A stretch of 64,000 nt of DNA, from positions 62,001 to 126,000 of the forward strand of contig NZ_SMNQ01000010.1 of the NCBI RefSeq assembly GCF_004353505.1, in the 5' to 3' direction. This DNA is from Streptomyces sp. WAC05374 (GTDB lineage: Bacteria > Actinomycetota > Actinomycetes > Streptomycetales > Streptomycetaceae). Of the stretch, positions 1-9,047 are shown piece after piece; positions within the stretch are counted from its first letter, which is position 1, and each line of letters starts with the position of its first letter. The notes beneath the pieces were generated by a model. That model saw nothing but the letters and a program-made list of their open reading frames with translations. It was not told the DNA's origin and did not search any database. The translations under genes and the position numbers were made by a program.

Positions 1-463
1 CGCCCACGCGCTGGGCGCCGAGGTCACCGTGCTCAGCCAGACCCTCCGCAAGCAGGAGGACGGCCTGAAGCTGGGCGCCGACCACTTCCACGCCACCAGC
101 GACCCCGAGACCTTCGAGAAGCTCGCGGGCACCTTCGACCTGATCGTCTCCACGGTCTCCGCACCGCTGGACTTCGGCGCCTACCTGGGGCTCCTGAAGA
201 CGGACGGCGCCCTGGTGAACGTCGGCGCCCCGGAGGAGCCCGTCTCCCTGAACCTCTTCTCCGTGATCACGGGCCGCAAGACCCTCGCCGGTTCGATGAT
301 CGGCGGCATCGCCGAGACCCAGGAGATGCTCGACTTCTGCGCCGAGCACGGCCTGGGCGCCGAGATCGAGCTGATCAGCGCCGACCGGATCAACGAGGCG
401 TACGAGCGGGTGCTCGCCGGCGACGTCCGCTACCGCTTCGTCATCGACGCGGCGACCATCTGA
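1..463 (+). CDS. Zinc-type NAD(P)-dependent alcohol dehydrogenase, C-terminal part (5' end outside window)
   Basis: The reading frame is open from the left edge, so only about the last 153 residues are present. It contains the end of a Rossmann NAD(P)-binding domain (the segment ALGAEVTVLS, a Leu-Gly-Ala-Asp-His stretch, then FDLIVSTVSAPLD and DGALVNVGAPEEP), followed by the usual C-terminal return to the catalytic fold (INEAYERVLAGDVRYRFVID). This pattern is typical of YahK/AdhC-like medium-chain dehydrogenases that reduce aldehydes in the cytosol. The catalytic zinc-binding half lies outside the window, so metal dependence is inferred from the family. A stable hairpin follows the stop. Confidence 0.85.
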   Translation, partial: AHALGAEVTVLSQTLRKQEDGLKLGADHFHATSDPETFEKLAGTFDLIVSTVSAPLDFGAYLGLLKTDGALVNVGAPEEPVSLNLFSVITGRKTLAGSMIGGIAETQEMLDFCAEHGLGAEIELISADRINEAYERVLAGDVRYRFVIDAATI

Positions 464-489
464 CGGCCCACCGCCCCACGGGCCGATGA

Positions 490-514
490 CCTCCGGGGTA
501 ATCGACCCCGGAGG
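490..514. terminator. Perfect 10-bp hairpin between the dehydrogenase and DUF1330 genes
   Basis: CCTCCGGGGT (490-499), loop AATCG, then ACCCCGGAGG (505-514). It lies 27 bp past the dehydrogenase stop and 43 bp before the next start, so it could be a terminator or an operator palindrome. There is no U-tract, which is common for Streptomyces terminators. Confidence 0.5.
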
Positions 515-557
515 CACGCCCCGCGAGCATGGGGTCATCCCACACGAGGAGGACCCC

Positions 558-914
558 ATGCCCGCCTACGCCCTCGGCAACCTGAAGCCCCCGGCCGTCC
601 TCGACGACGAGGTCTTCACCTACATGGAGCGCATCCAGGCCACCCTCGACCCCTTCGGCGGCCGGTTCCTCGTGCACGGCGCACCGGCCCGGGAAGTCCG
701 CGAGGGCGAGTGGAACAGCGCCCTCGTCGTCATCGGCTTCCCGACGCTCGACCACGCACGCGACTGGTACGACTCCGAGGCCTACCAGGAGCTCATCCCG
801 CTGCGCACCCGCCACATGACCGGAGACGTCCTGCTCATCGACGGCGTCGCACCCGGCTACGACCCGGCCGCGACGGCGGCCGCGCTCAGGGCCGCGCAGA
901 CCGGCCGCCCCTGA
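558..914 (+). CDS. DUF1330-family protein
   Basis: 118 residues. The compact ferredoxin-like fold of DUF1330 is suggested by the pattern of an N-terminal strand, FGGRFLVHGAP, WNSALVVIGFPTLDHARDWYDSEAYQEL and a C-terminal strand ending in LLIDGV. The family resembles dimeric alpha-beta barrel proteins; its biochemical role is unknown. The start at 558 is chosen because GAGGAGG lies 6 nt upstream (545-551). The frame stays open further upstream, but that part runs through the hairpin at 490-514. It converges with the ABC-F gene, whose stop lies only 7 bp away. Confidence 0.8.
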   Translation: MPAYALGNLKPPAVLDDEVFTYMERIQATLDPFGGRFLVHGAPAREVREGEWNSALVVIGFPTLDHARDWYDSEAYQELIPLRTRHMTGDVLLIDGVAPGYDPAATAAALRAAQTGRP

Positions 915-921
915 CGGGCAC

Positions 922-2538
<1,617 letters not shown>

Positions 2539-2541
2539 GGT

Positions 2542-2650
2542 TTCTTTCCCTGATGTCCGGGTTCGGGCAGGACGGGGCATGACAGGACGCCTACGCGTCC
2601 GCGCCCGGAATCAGAGAAAGAAGTAGTACGCACCCATGCGTTCGAGTGTA
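2542..2650 (-). promoter_or_regulatory. Leaderless promoter plus putative translational attenuator of the ABC-F gene
   Basis: On the minus strand, TGGAAC (2673-2668), 17 bp, TACACT (2650-2645), then 7 nt to an ATG at 2637: a good leaderless promoter for a short leader ORF. The RNA UUCUUUCUCUGAU (2622-2610), which covers the Phe-Phe-Leu-stop codons of the leader, pairs over 13 consecutive positions (one G-U) with AUCAGGGAAAGAA (2554-2542), which contains the ABC-F ribosome binding site. An inner hairpin GGACGC-GUAG-GCGUCC lies in the loop. A ribosome stalled on the leader would expose the binding site. No U-tract is seen, so control of translation is more likely than of termination. Confidence 0.65.
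2611..2637 (-). CDS. Putative leader peptide MGAYYFFL
   Basis: An eight-codon ORF (ATG GGT GCG TAC TAC TTC TTT CTC TGA) ends 72 nt before the ABC-F start. It begins at the predicted transcription start of a leaderless promoter. The run Tyr-Tyr-Phe-Phe is unusual by chance, and TTT is a rare codon in this GC-rich genome. The 3' half of the ORF is complementary to the downstream ribosome binding site. This is the arrangement of inducible leader peptides before ABC-F and erm resistance genes. Translation is inferred. Confidence 0.55.
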   Translation of the reverse strand: MGAYYFFL

Positions 2651-2692
2651 GGCGGGCACCCCGGGCCGTTCCACCCGATAAAGACGCCCCGC

Positions 2693-3118
2693 CTACCAGT
2701 CGTAGACGTACCGGCCGGCCGCCCGGTCGAAGGCCACGTCCACCGGGTGGGCGGGCAGGCCGAACTCCTCCTCCGCCCACCGCAGCAGCGCGGCGGCCAG
2801 CCCTTCCGGCTGGAAGTCGGCCTGCGGGAACAGCACCCGGCGCACCGTGACCGTGGTGTGTCCGCCCGGGAAGCGCGCCTCGATGGCAGGGGCTGCCAGG
2901 GCCGCCCCGCGCCGCAGCCACTCCGCCTCGCCGCCGGTGATCCGCCACCCCGAGCGGTCACCGGCCGGATGGTTCAGGACGGCGGCCACATCCAGCCACA
3001 CCCGCCCGGCGACGTGCTCGGCCCCGGCCGGGGGCCCGGGAGAAAGCCGGGCATCCGCCGTGAGGTCCACGGCGATGCCCCACGGGCCGCGGAGCAGCCG
3101 GTACGACGTCGTCCGCAC
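2693..3118 (-). CDS. Conserved hypothetical protein
   Basis: 141 residues from a GTG start at 3118. No recognised motif, signal peptide or membrane segment. It has a regular alternation of strands (YRLLRGPWGIAVDLTAD near the N terminus) and ends in a Tyr-Val-Tyr-Asp-Trp tail. It begins 10 bp after the stop of msrA on the same strand, so the two are probably co-transcribed. The ribosome binding site is weak, suggesting translational coupling. Coding is supported by strong third-position GC bias; function is unknown. Confidence 0.7.
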   Translation of the reverse strand: MRTTSYRLLRGPWGIAVDLTADARLSPGPPAGAEHVAGRVWLDVAAVLNHPAGDRSGWRITGGEAEWLRRGAALAAPAIEARFPGGHTTVTVRRVLFPQADFQPEGLAAALLRWAEEEFGLPAHPVDVAFDRAAGRYVYDW

Positions 3119-3128
3119 CGGGCGCGGC

Positions 3129-3791
3129 TCAGCCGTCGGCCCTGGCGACCCCGACCGGGCAGGAGACCCCCGTACCGCCGATGCCGCAGTAGCCGCCCGG
3201 GTTCTTGTCCAGGTACTGCTGGTGGTACGGCTCGGCCGGGTAGAAGGGGCGGTCGTCCGCCGGGAGGATCTCCGTGGTGATCGTCCCGTACCCGGAGCCG
3301 GTGAGGACCCGCTGGTAGGCGTCGCGGGAGGACGCGGCGGCCGCCTCCTGGGCGGGGGAGTGGGTGTAGACGGCCGACCGGTACTGGGTGCCGACGTCGT
3401 TGCCCTGGCGGAAGCCCTGGGTGGGGTCGTGGGACTCCCAGAAGAGCTTCAGGAGCGTGGCGTACGGGACGACCGCGGGGTCGAAGACCACGCGGACGAC
3501 CTCGGTGTGGCCGGTGAGTCCCGAGCAGACCTCCTCGTAGGAGGGGTTGCGCGTGTGACCGCCCTGGTAGCCCACCAGGGTCGTCCACACGCCGTCGGTC
3601 TGCCAGAACTTCCGCTCGGCGCCCCAGAAACAGCCCAGCCCGAAGTCCGCGACCTCCAGACCGTCCGGGTAGGGACCGAGGAGGGGGTTGCCGAGGACGG
3701 TGTGGCGGTCGGGAACGGCGAAGCCGGGCTCCGGACGGCCGCGCAGGGCCTGATCGGGGGTGGGGAGCACGGGAGTGCGGCCGAACAGCAT
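3129..3791 (-). CDS. msrA: Peptide methionine-(S)-sulfoxide reductase
   Basis: 220 residues. It reduces methionine-S-sulfoxide in oxidised proteins and free methionine, using thioredoxin-type electrons in the cytosol. The catalytic GCFWG motif is at 53-57 (Cys55). The conserved YQGGHTRNPSYEEVC region and the C-terminal GGYCG resolving-cysteine segment are present. Length matches actinobacterial MsrA with an N-terminal extension before the catalytic domain. The start at 3791 has AAGGAG upstream. It lies close to metB, so two methionine functions are neighbours, though they are transcribed in opposite directions. Confidence 0.95.
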   Translation of the reverse strand: MLFGRTPVLPTPDQALRGRPEPGFAVPDRHTVLGNPLLGPYPDGLEVADFGLGCFWGAERKFWQTDGVWTTLVGYQGGHTRNPSYEEVCSGLTGHTEVVRVVFDPAVVPYATLLKLFWESHDPTQGFRQGNDVGTQYRSAVYTHSPAQEAAAASSRDAYQRVLTGSGYGTITTEILPADDRPFYPAEPYHQQYLDKNPGGYCGIGGTGVSCPVGVARADG

Positions 3792-3880
3792 GACTCGGTC
3801 TCCTTGTCGCGGGACGCCGGGGACGGCATCCGGACAACGTCCGGGGCGCGGCGGGAATTCCGGCCCCGGCGCCCGGCCGC

Positions 3881-4990
3881 TCAGTGCGGCAGCGTCGCCG
3901 GGCTGCCGCCGTTGGCCTCGTAGCCCGCGACCGCGAGCGCGCGGTAGACCGCGTACTCCGCCGCCGGGTCCTCGCTCAGCGTCCAGGGCAGGGCGCCGAT
4001 GTGGCCGTCCACGTGGACGAGCTGGTGCATGGCCTCCGACCAGCGCTCCGCGCGTACCAGGAAGTGGATCAGCAGGTGGCGGACGTGGGCGAGCATCGGG
4101 TCGTCCGGGCGGGCGGAGTGCACCGCGTACAGCGCGCCCTCCATCGCCCTCGACACCACCTCGGTGCCGTAGAAGTCCCGCACCAGCGCCACCTCCGGCA
4201 GGTGCTCGAACACCGCGAACAGCGGCAGCGCGGTGAGCAGCGAGCCCTGCGGGGCGCGCGCCGCGGCGGCCGTGGCGAAGCGGTCCGCGTCCTTCCGGGA
4301 GCCGTGCCACTTCTCGCACCAGTAGTGCAGGGCGGCCAGGTGCGCGCCCATGTGCTGCGGCGCCCGGTCGATGATCTTCGCCCAGACCTGGTCGAACTGC
4401 TCGTGGGTGTAGCCGAGGCCCCGGGCGACGGCCAGCTCGGTGATGTACGGGACCGGGTCGCCGGGAGCCAGCAGCGCGGCCTCCTCGCAGACCGTGCGCG
4501 CCTCCTCCAGGATGATCCGGAAGTCGTCGCGGTCCGCCGAGGACGACCGCCACGCCTGCTGCACCAGGAACTCGGCGTGCACCTCGGCACCGCCCGGGTC
4601 CTTGGGCTTCTCGGCGCGCCACGCCCGCAGCCACGCCCCGCCCTGGCCGGGCTGCCGCGCCAGCTCGAGCGACGCGGCGCCCGCGAACGCCTGCACCCGC
4701 TGCCAGCGCACCTCGCCGTCCCTGCCGGTGCCCGCCAGCAACTGCGACGCGGCCCGCCAGTCCTGGGTGCGCTGCACGACGTCCAGGACGTCGAGGAGGT
4801 CCTGGTCCGGTCCCGGCATCCGCACGTCGAGGTCCTCCTGGCGCACGAAGCCGTACGCGCTCGGATCGGCGGCGTCCGGCGAGCCGGGCGCGACCAGGCG
4901 GATGCCGCCCCCGGCGCGGCGGCGCATCAGCCACGGCACGAGGACGGCGCCGATCAGGCCCATCGCGAAGAGGAACCAGAGAATCTCCAT
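3881..4990 (-). CDS. Membrane-anchored hypothetical protein with helical-repeat (TPR-like) domain
   Basis: 369 residues. One N-terminal membrane helix (about 1-20, MEILWFLFAMGLIGAVLVPWL) is followed by Met-Arg-Arg-Arg, so the rest is probably cytoplasmic. Residues 60-360 are almost wholly helical, with repeated Trp/Ala/Leu pairs resembling degenerate TPR repeats. No enzyme motif is visible. It is divergent from metB across a 60-bp gap. A GACAAT hexamer 6 nt before the ATG could serve a leaderless transcript. Function unknown. Confidence 0.75.
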   Translation of the reverse strand: MEILWFLFAMGLIGAVLVPWLMRRRAGGGIRLVAPGSPDAADPSAYGFVRQEDLDVRMPGPDQDLLDVLDVVQRTQDWRAASQLLAGTGRDGEVRWQRVQAFAGAASLELARQPGQGGAWLRAWRAEKPKDPGGAEVHAEFLVQQAWRSSSADRDDFRIILEEARTVCEEAALLAPGDPVPYITELAVARGLGYTHEQFDQVWAKIIDRAPQHMGAHLAALHYWCEKWHGSRKDADRFATAAAARAPQGSLLTALPLFAVFEHLPEVALVRDFYGTEVVSRAMEGALYAVHSARPDDPMLAHVRHLLIHFLVRAERWSEAMHQLVHVDGHIGALPWTLSEDPAAEYAVYRALAVAGYEANGGSPATLPH

Positions 4991-5036
4991 ACGGCCATTG
5001 TCCCGGACGTGTCCGGTGCCCGGCGACGCCCGCGAC

Positions 5037-5042
5037 TAGGCT
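5037..5042 (+). promoter_or_regulatory. -10 element of a leaderless metB promoter
   Basis: TAGGCT ends 8 nt before the metB ATG at 5051, and no Shine-Dalgarno sequence is present. Transcription would begin at or next to the start codon. No convincing -35 is seen at 17-18 bp. Confidence 0.5.
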
Positions 5043-5050
5043 CGGATCCC

Positions 5051-6205
5051 ATGAGCGACGAGCACACCCACCAGAACTTCGAGACCCGCGCCATCCACGC
5101 GGGCAACACCGCCGACCCGCTGACCGGCGCGGTCGTCCCGCCCATCTACCAGGTGTCCACCTACAAGCAGGACGGTGTGGGCGGGCTGCGCGGCGGCTAC
5201 GAGTACAGCCGCAGCGCCAACCCCACGCGCACGGCCCTGGAGGAGAACCTCGCGGCGCTGGAGGGCGGCCGGCGCGGTCTGGCCTTCGCCTCCGGCCTCG
5301 CCGCCGAGGACTGCCTGCTGCGCACGCTGCTGGTGCCCGGCGACCACGTGGTCATCCCGAACGACGCCTACGGCGGCACGTTCCGCCTCTTCGCGAAGGT
5401 CGTCGCGCGGTGGGGCGTGGAGTGGTCGGTCGCCGACACCTCCGACCCCGCGGCCGTACGGGACGCGATCACCGACCGTACGAAGGTGATCTGGGTCGAG
5501 ACGCCCTCGAACCCGCTGCTCGGCATCACCGACATCGCGGCCGTCGCCGACGTCGCGCGTACCGCCGGCGCCAGGCTGGTCGTCGACAACACCTTCGCGA
5601 GCCCCTACCTCCAGCAGCCCCTGGCGCTCGGCGCGGACGTCGTCGTGCACTCGCTGACCAAGTACATGGGCGGCCACTCCGACGTCGTGGGCGGCGCCCT
5701 GGTCACGGCAGACGAGACGCTGGGCGAGGAACTGGCCTATCACCAGAACGCGATGGGCGCGGTGGCCGGGCCGTTCGACTCGTGGATCGTGCTGCGCGGC
5801 ATCAAGACGCTGGCCGTCCGCATGGACCGGCACAGCGAGAACGCGGCGCGGGTGGCCGAGATGCTGACCCGGCACCCGAAGGTCACCAGCGTGCTGTACC
5901 CGGGCCTGCCCGAGCACCCGGGGCACGAGGTCGCCGCCAAGCAGATGCGCAGCTTCGGCGGAATGATCTCCTTCCGCGTCCAGGGCGGCGAGGAGGCGGC
6001 CGTCGAGGTCTGCAACCGCGCGAAGCTCTTCACGCTGGGCGAGTCCCTGGGCGGTGTCGAGTCGCTGATCGAGCACCCGGGCCGGATGACGCACGCCAGC
6101 GTCGCCGGGTCGCTGCTGGAGGTCCCGGGTGACCTGGTGCGGCTGTCGGTCGGCATCGAGAACGCCGAGGACCTGCTGGCCGACCTGCGCCAGGCGCTGG
6201 GCTGA
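5051..6205 (+). CDS. metB: Cystathionine gamma-synthase / trans-sulfuration PLP enzyme
   Basis: 384 residues. It condenses an activated homoserine with cysteine to give cystathionine in methionine biosynthesis (cytosol). This is a Cys/Met-metabolism PLP enzyme: YEYSRSANPTR (50-60) binds phosphate and substrate of the neighbouring subunit, and the PLP Schiff-base lysine is Lys204 in SLTKYMGGHS. The C-terminal SLGGVESLIEHP motif is typical of the family. Cystathionine gamma-lyase is the main alternative, since the two are hard to separate by sequence. It appears to be expressed from a leaderless promoter and is followed by a strong hairpin. Confidence 0.9.
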   Translation: MSDEHTHQNFETRAIHAGNTADPLTGAVVPPIYQVSTYKQDGVGGLRGGYEYSRSANPTRTALEENLAALEGGRRGLAFASGLAAEDCLLRTLLVPGDHVVIPNDAYGGTFRLFAKVVARWGVEWSVADTSDPAAVRDAITDRTKVIWVETPSNPLLGITDIAAVADVARTAGARLVVDNTFASPYLQQPLALGADVVVHSLTKYMGGHSDVVGGALVTADETLGEELAYHQNAMGAVAGPFDSWIVLRGIKTLAVRMDRHSENAARVAEMLTRHPKVTSVLYPGLPEHPGHEVAAKQMRSFGGMISFRVQGGEEAAVEVCNRAKLFTLGESLGGVESLIEHPGRMTHASVAGSLLEVPGDLVRLSVGIENAEDLLADLRQALG

Positions 6206-6217
6206 GCCCCCGGGCGG

Positions 6218-6254
6218 GGCACGGGGGCGGCCGTTCCCGCCCCGCCCCCGTGCC
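6218..6254. terminator. 13-bp hairpin terminator after metB
   Basis: GGCACGGGGGCGG (6218-6230), 11-nt loop, CCGCCCCCGTGCC (6242-6254). It lies between the convergent metB and the small membrane protein gene, so it probably serves both strands. Confidence 0.75.
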
Positions 6255-6271
6255 GCCGGCCCGGCCCGTGG

Positions 6272-6526
6272 TCACCAGCCCTCGAAGGGCGGGGTGACCT
6301 CCGCCGGCGGCACCCGCCAGGGCTCGGCGACCGAGGCCCACACCGCGAACGCCACGGCCGCCGCCGCGAGCAGCAGCCACAGCACGCGGCGCAGTGCCCT
6401 GGCGCGGTGCTGGGCGCGCGTGCCGCGGCTGATCGCGCGGGGCAGCAGGTCCGGCGGGACCTGGACGCGCGGCGGGGCGTCCAGCATGCGCCGTACCTCG
6501 TCCTCCTTGCGGTCGTAGCCGCTCAC
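6272..6526 (-). CDS. Small single-pass membrane protein, possible anti-sigma-like partner
   Basis: 84 residues. A cytoplasmic N terminus (about 1-45, with Arg-Arg-Met-Leu and several basic residues) is followed by one membrane helix (about 46-66, VLWLLLAAAAVAFAVWASV) and a short outer tail. The GTG start overlaps the stop of the upstream sigma-like gene by 4 bp (GTGA), implying translational coupling. Position and topology fit a partner or anchor of that protein, but no zinc-binding anti-sigma motif (HxxxCxxC) is visible. Confidence 0.7.
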   Translation of the reverse strand: MSGYDRKEDEVRRMLDAPPRVQVPPDLLPRAISRGTRAQHRARALRRVLWLLLAAAAVAFAVWASVAEPWRVPPAEVTPPFEGW

Positions 6527-6966
6527 GGCGCCCGCCTGAGCAGGGTCACCGCGCGCGTGCAGGTCGCCCGGACCCGGTCGGCGGGCAGTCCCATCAGGGC
6601 GGCCGTCTGTTCCTCGGCGACGCCCTCGTACAGGCGCAGCACGACGACGAGCCGTTCCAGCGGGGTGAGCCCGGACAGGATGCCGCCGCGGGGGCGGTGG
6701 AAGCGCCAGGCGGCGCGGGCGAACCGGGCGGCCAGTTCCCGCCGGGTCAGGTCGTACGGGTCCTCGTCGCGCAGCCGGTCCCAGCGGGCGTACGTGGCCG
6801 CCAGCGCGGCCGTCAGGAGGGCCCCGGCACGCGGGGCGCGGCCGGGCGGCTCGGTCGTCAGCAGGGTGGCGGCGTGCAGCAGCCGGCCCGCCGCCCCGGC
6901 GACGAACGCCTCGAAGTCCCGGTCCCGGGCGCGGTGGGGCCGCGCCGTGGCCTGCCGCTCTCGCAC
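6523..6966 (-). CDS. Divergent ECF (SigE/SigJ-like) RNA polymerase sigma factor-like protein
   Basis: 147 residues. The N terminus (DFEAFVAGAAGRLLHAATLLT) matches the start of SigE-family ECF sigma region 2, and the C terminus (LSGLTPLERLVVVLRLYEG, then AALMGLPADRVRATCTRAV) is a region 4 helix-turn-helix. The middle is short and the usual -10 recognition helix (WLYRIA-type) is poorly kept, so it may be a degenerate sigma or a sigma-like regulator. It is coupled to the small membrane protein downstream. The start is a guess among several candidates. Confidence 0.7.
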   Translation of the reverse strand: MRERQATARPHRARDRDFEAFVAGAAGRLLHAATLLTTEPPGRAPRAGALLTAALAATYARWDRLRDEDPYDLTRRELAARFARAAWRFHRPRGGILSGLTPLERLVVVLRLYEGVAEEQTAALMGLPADRVRATCTRAVTLLRRAP

Positions 6967-6998
6967 GTCCTCATATCAGGCCAGGGCCGGGGCCCGGG

Positions 6999-7559
6999 TC
7001 AAGAGGCGGGAGCGGTCCGTGTGCCCGTTCCCGGCTCCGCGTCCGTCTCCTTGCCGGCCGGCTCGGCCGGCTCGGCGGGGGGCAGGCCGGCCTGCCGGGC
7101 GGACAGCGCGGAGTTGAAGCGGGTGAGCAGCGTGCAGAACGACGTGCGCTCCTCCTCGGTCCAGCCGTCCGTCACCTCGGCCATCAGCCGGCGCCGTGAG
7201 GAGCGGACCTCGTCGAGGCGGGCCTGGCCGCGCGGCGAGAGCTGGAGCACGACGGCGCGGCCGTCCTCCGGGTGCGAGGTCCGCTTGACCAGGCCGGTGT
7301 CGACCAGCGGCGCGACCTGGCGCGTGACGGTGGACGAGTCGATGCCCATCCCGGCCGCCAGCGCCTTGACGCCCATGGGGCCTTCCTGGTCGAGGCGGTT
7401 GAGCAGCAGGTAGGCGGCGCGGTCCATCGAGTTGCGGAGCTGGCCCGTGCCGCCGAGGCGGGTCTGCTCGGCCCGGCGGGCGAAGACGGCCACCTGGTGC
7501 TGGAGGGCATCGAGGAGACCTTGGTCAAGATCAGTCGTCATGTCCTGAGATGTGGGCAT
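6999..7559 (-). CDS. MarR-family transcriptional regulator
   Basis: 186 residues with a winged helix-turn-helix: dimerisation helices, then LLLNRLDQEGPMGVKALAAGMG, recognition helix SSTVTRQVAPLVDTG, and the wing LVKRTSHPEDGRAVVLQLS. MarR proteins usually repress neighbouring genes and respond to small aromatic ligands or oxidants. It is divergent from ilvA (114 bp between starts), so control of ilvA or of itself is possible. The start at 7559 has a weak GAGAGAG upstream; ATG 7541 (MTTDLDQG) is an alternative. The Pro/Glu-rich C-terminal tail is low complexity. Confidence 0.88.
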   Translation of the reverse strand: MPTSQDMTTDLDQGLLDALQHQVAVFARRAEQTRLGGTGQLRNSMDRAAYLLLNRLDQEGPMGVKALAAGMGIDSSTVTRQVAPLVDTGLVKRTSHPEDGRAVVLQLSPRGQARLDEVRSSRRRLMAEVTDGWTEEERTSFCTLLTRFNSALSARQAGLPPAEPAEPAGKETDAEPGTGTRTAPAS

Positions 7560-7672
7560 GGCTGCGGGCTCTCTCGTGCGGTGGTGGTCGGTTGGTGGGG
7601 GACAGAGTACGCGGCCCCGTGCGCCTTGGTACCGGCGCTGCACAAACGTGATGAGCTGCGAGACTTGGCGTC

Positions 7673-8902
7673 ATGAGCTTCGGTACGCCATACCCCTCAC
7701 ACCCCCTCATCCTCGACGATGTCCGGGGGGCGCAGAAGATGCTCTCCGGGGTGGCCAGGGTGACCCCCATGGAGGGCAGCCGGTACCTGTCGCGGCTGGT
7801 GGGCTCGCCGGTCCACTTCAAGTGCGAGAACCTCCAGCGGACCGGTTCGTTCAAGCTGCGGGGCGCTTACGTGCGGATCTCCGGGCTGCGTCCGGAGGAG
7901 CGGGCGGCCGGGGTGGTAGCGGCGTCGGCGGGCAACCACGCGCAGGGCGTGGCGCTCGCCTCGTCGCTGCTGGGCGTGCGGTCCACGGTCTTCATGCCGG
8001 TGGGCGCCCCGCTGCCGAAGGTGGCGGCGACCCGGGAGTACGGGGCGGACGTGCGGCTGCACGGGCACGTGGTGGACGAGACGCTGGCGGCGGCGCAGGA
8101 GTACGCGCACGACACGGGTGCGGTGTTCATCCACCCCTTCGATCACCCGGACGTCATCGCGGGGCAGGGCACGGTGGGGCTGGAGATCCTCGAGCAGTGC
8201 CCGGAGGTGGGCACGATCGTGGTCGGGATCGGCGGTGGCGGGCTCGCGGCGGGCATCGCGGTGGCGGTGAAGGCGGTCCGGCCGGACGTGCGGGTGATCG
8301 GCGTGCAGGCGGAGGCGGCCGCCGCGTACCCGCCGTCGCTGGCGGTGGGTCACCCGCTGGTGGTCGACACCGCGCCCACGATGGCGGACGGCATCCATGT
8401 GGGGCGCCCCGGTGACGTGCCGTTCGGGATTGTCGAGGAGCTGGTCGACGAGGTGCGCACGGTGTCGGAGGACGCCCTGTCGTCGGCGCTGCTGCTGTGC
8501 CTGGAGCGGGCGAAGCTGGTGGTGGAGCCGGCCGGGGCGAGCCCGGTGGCGGCGCTGCTGAGTGCGCCGGAGTCGTTCCGCGGGCCGGTGGTGGCGGTCC
8601 TCTCGGGCGGGAACGTGGACCCGCTGCTGATGCAGCGCATCCTCCGGCACGGCATGGCGGCGGCGGGGCGGTACCTGAGCCTCAGGCTCCGGCTCACGGA
8701 CCGCCCGGGGGCGCTCGCGACGCTGCTGGGCGTCCTGTCGGTCGCGGACGCGAACGTGCTGGACGTGGGGCACGTGCGGACCGACCCGCGCCTGGGGCTG
8801 ACGGAGGTGGAGGTCGAGCTGCACCTGGAGACCAAGGGCCCGGAGCACTGCGCGGAGGTGGCGGCGGCGCTGCGCGAGGCGGGCTACACGGTGATGCCCT
8901 GA
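7673..8902 (+). CDS. ilvA: Threonine ammonia-lyase (dehydratase) with C-terminal ACT domain
   Basis: 409 residues. It converts L-threonine to 2-oxobutyrate and ammonia, the entry to isoleucine synthesis. PLP binds Lys61 in RTGSFKLRGAY; the glycine-rich phosphate loop is GIGGGGLAAG. A single short ACT-like domain at the C terminus (RLTDRPGALATLLGVLS) is the shape of the catabolic TdcB/short IlvA subclass rather than the two-domain E. coli IlvA. No clear Shine-Dalgarno precedes the ATG. Confidence 0.92.
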   Translation: MSFGTPYPSHPLILDDVRGAQKMLSGVARVTPMEGSRYLSRLVGSPVHFKCENLQRTGSFKLRGAYVRISGLRPEERAAGVVAASAGNHAQGVALASSLLGVRSTVFMPVGAPLPKVAATREYGADVRLHGHVVDETLAAAQEYAHDTGAVFIHPFDHPDVIAGQGTVGLEILEQCPEVGTIVVGIGGGGLAAGIAVAVKAVRPDVRVIGVQAEAAAAYPPSLAVGHPLVVDTAPTMADGIHVGRPGDVPFGIVEELVDEVRTVSEDALSSALLLCLERAKLVVEPAGASPVAALLSAPESFRGPVVAVLSGGNVDPLLMQRILRHGMAAAGRYLSLRLRLTDRPGALATLLGVLSVADANVLDVGHVRTDPRLGLTEVEVELHLETKGPEHCAEVAAALREAGYTVMP

Positions 8903-8930
8903 GCTCACCCGGGGCGCCTGGGCGCGGCCC

Positions 8931-8960
8931 TTGTTGTGACGCGATGTATCGCGTTAGCCT
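8931..8960 (+). promoter_or_regulatory. Promoter with embedded palindromic operator for the DrrAB-type exporter
   Basis: TTGTTG (8931-8936), 18 bp, TAGCCT (8955-8960). The spacer holds a palindrome with perfect 7-bp arms, ACGCGAT-GT-ATCGCGT (8939-8954). Placement between -35 and -10 is typical of a TetR- or PadR-type repressor site. The repressor is not adjacent. Confidence 0.65.
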
Positions 8961-9047
8961 GTGGTCGCAGTCACACAATCGCCGGGCGCGCGGCGTCCGG
9001 CATCCCTACGCTTCGGGTAGCGATTCACCCATCAACGGGAGAAGCAC

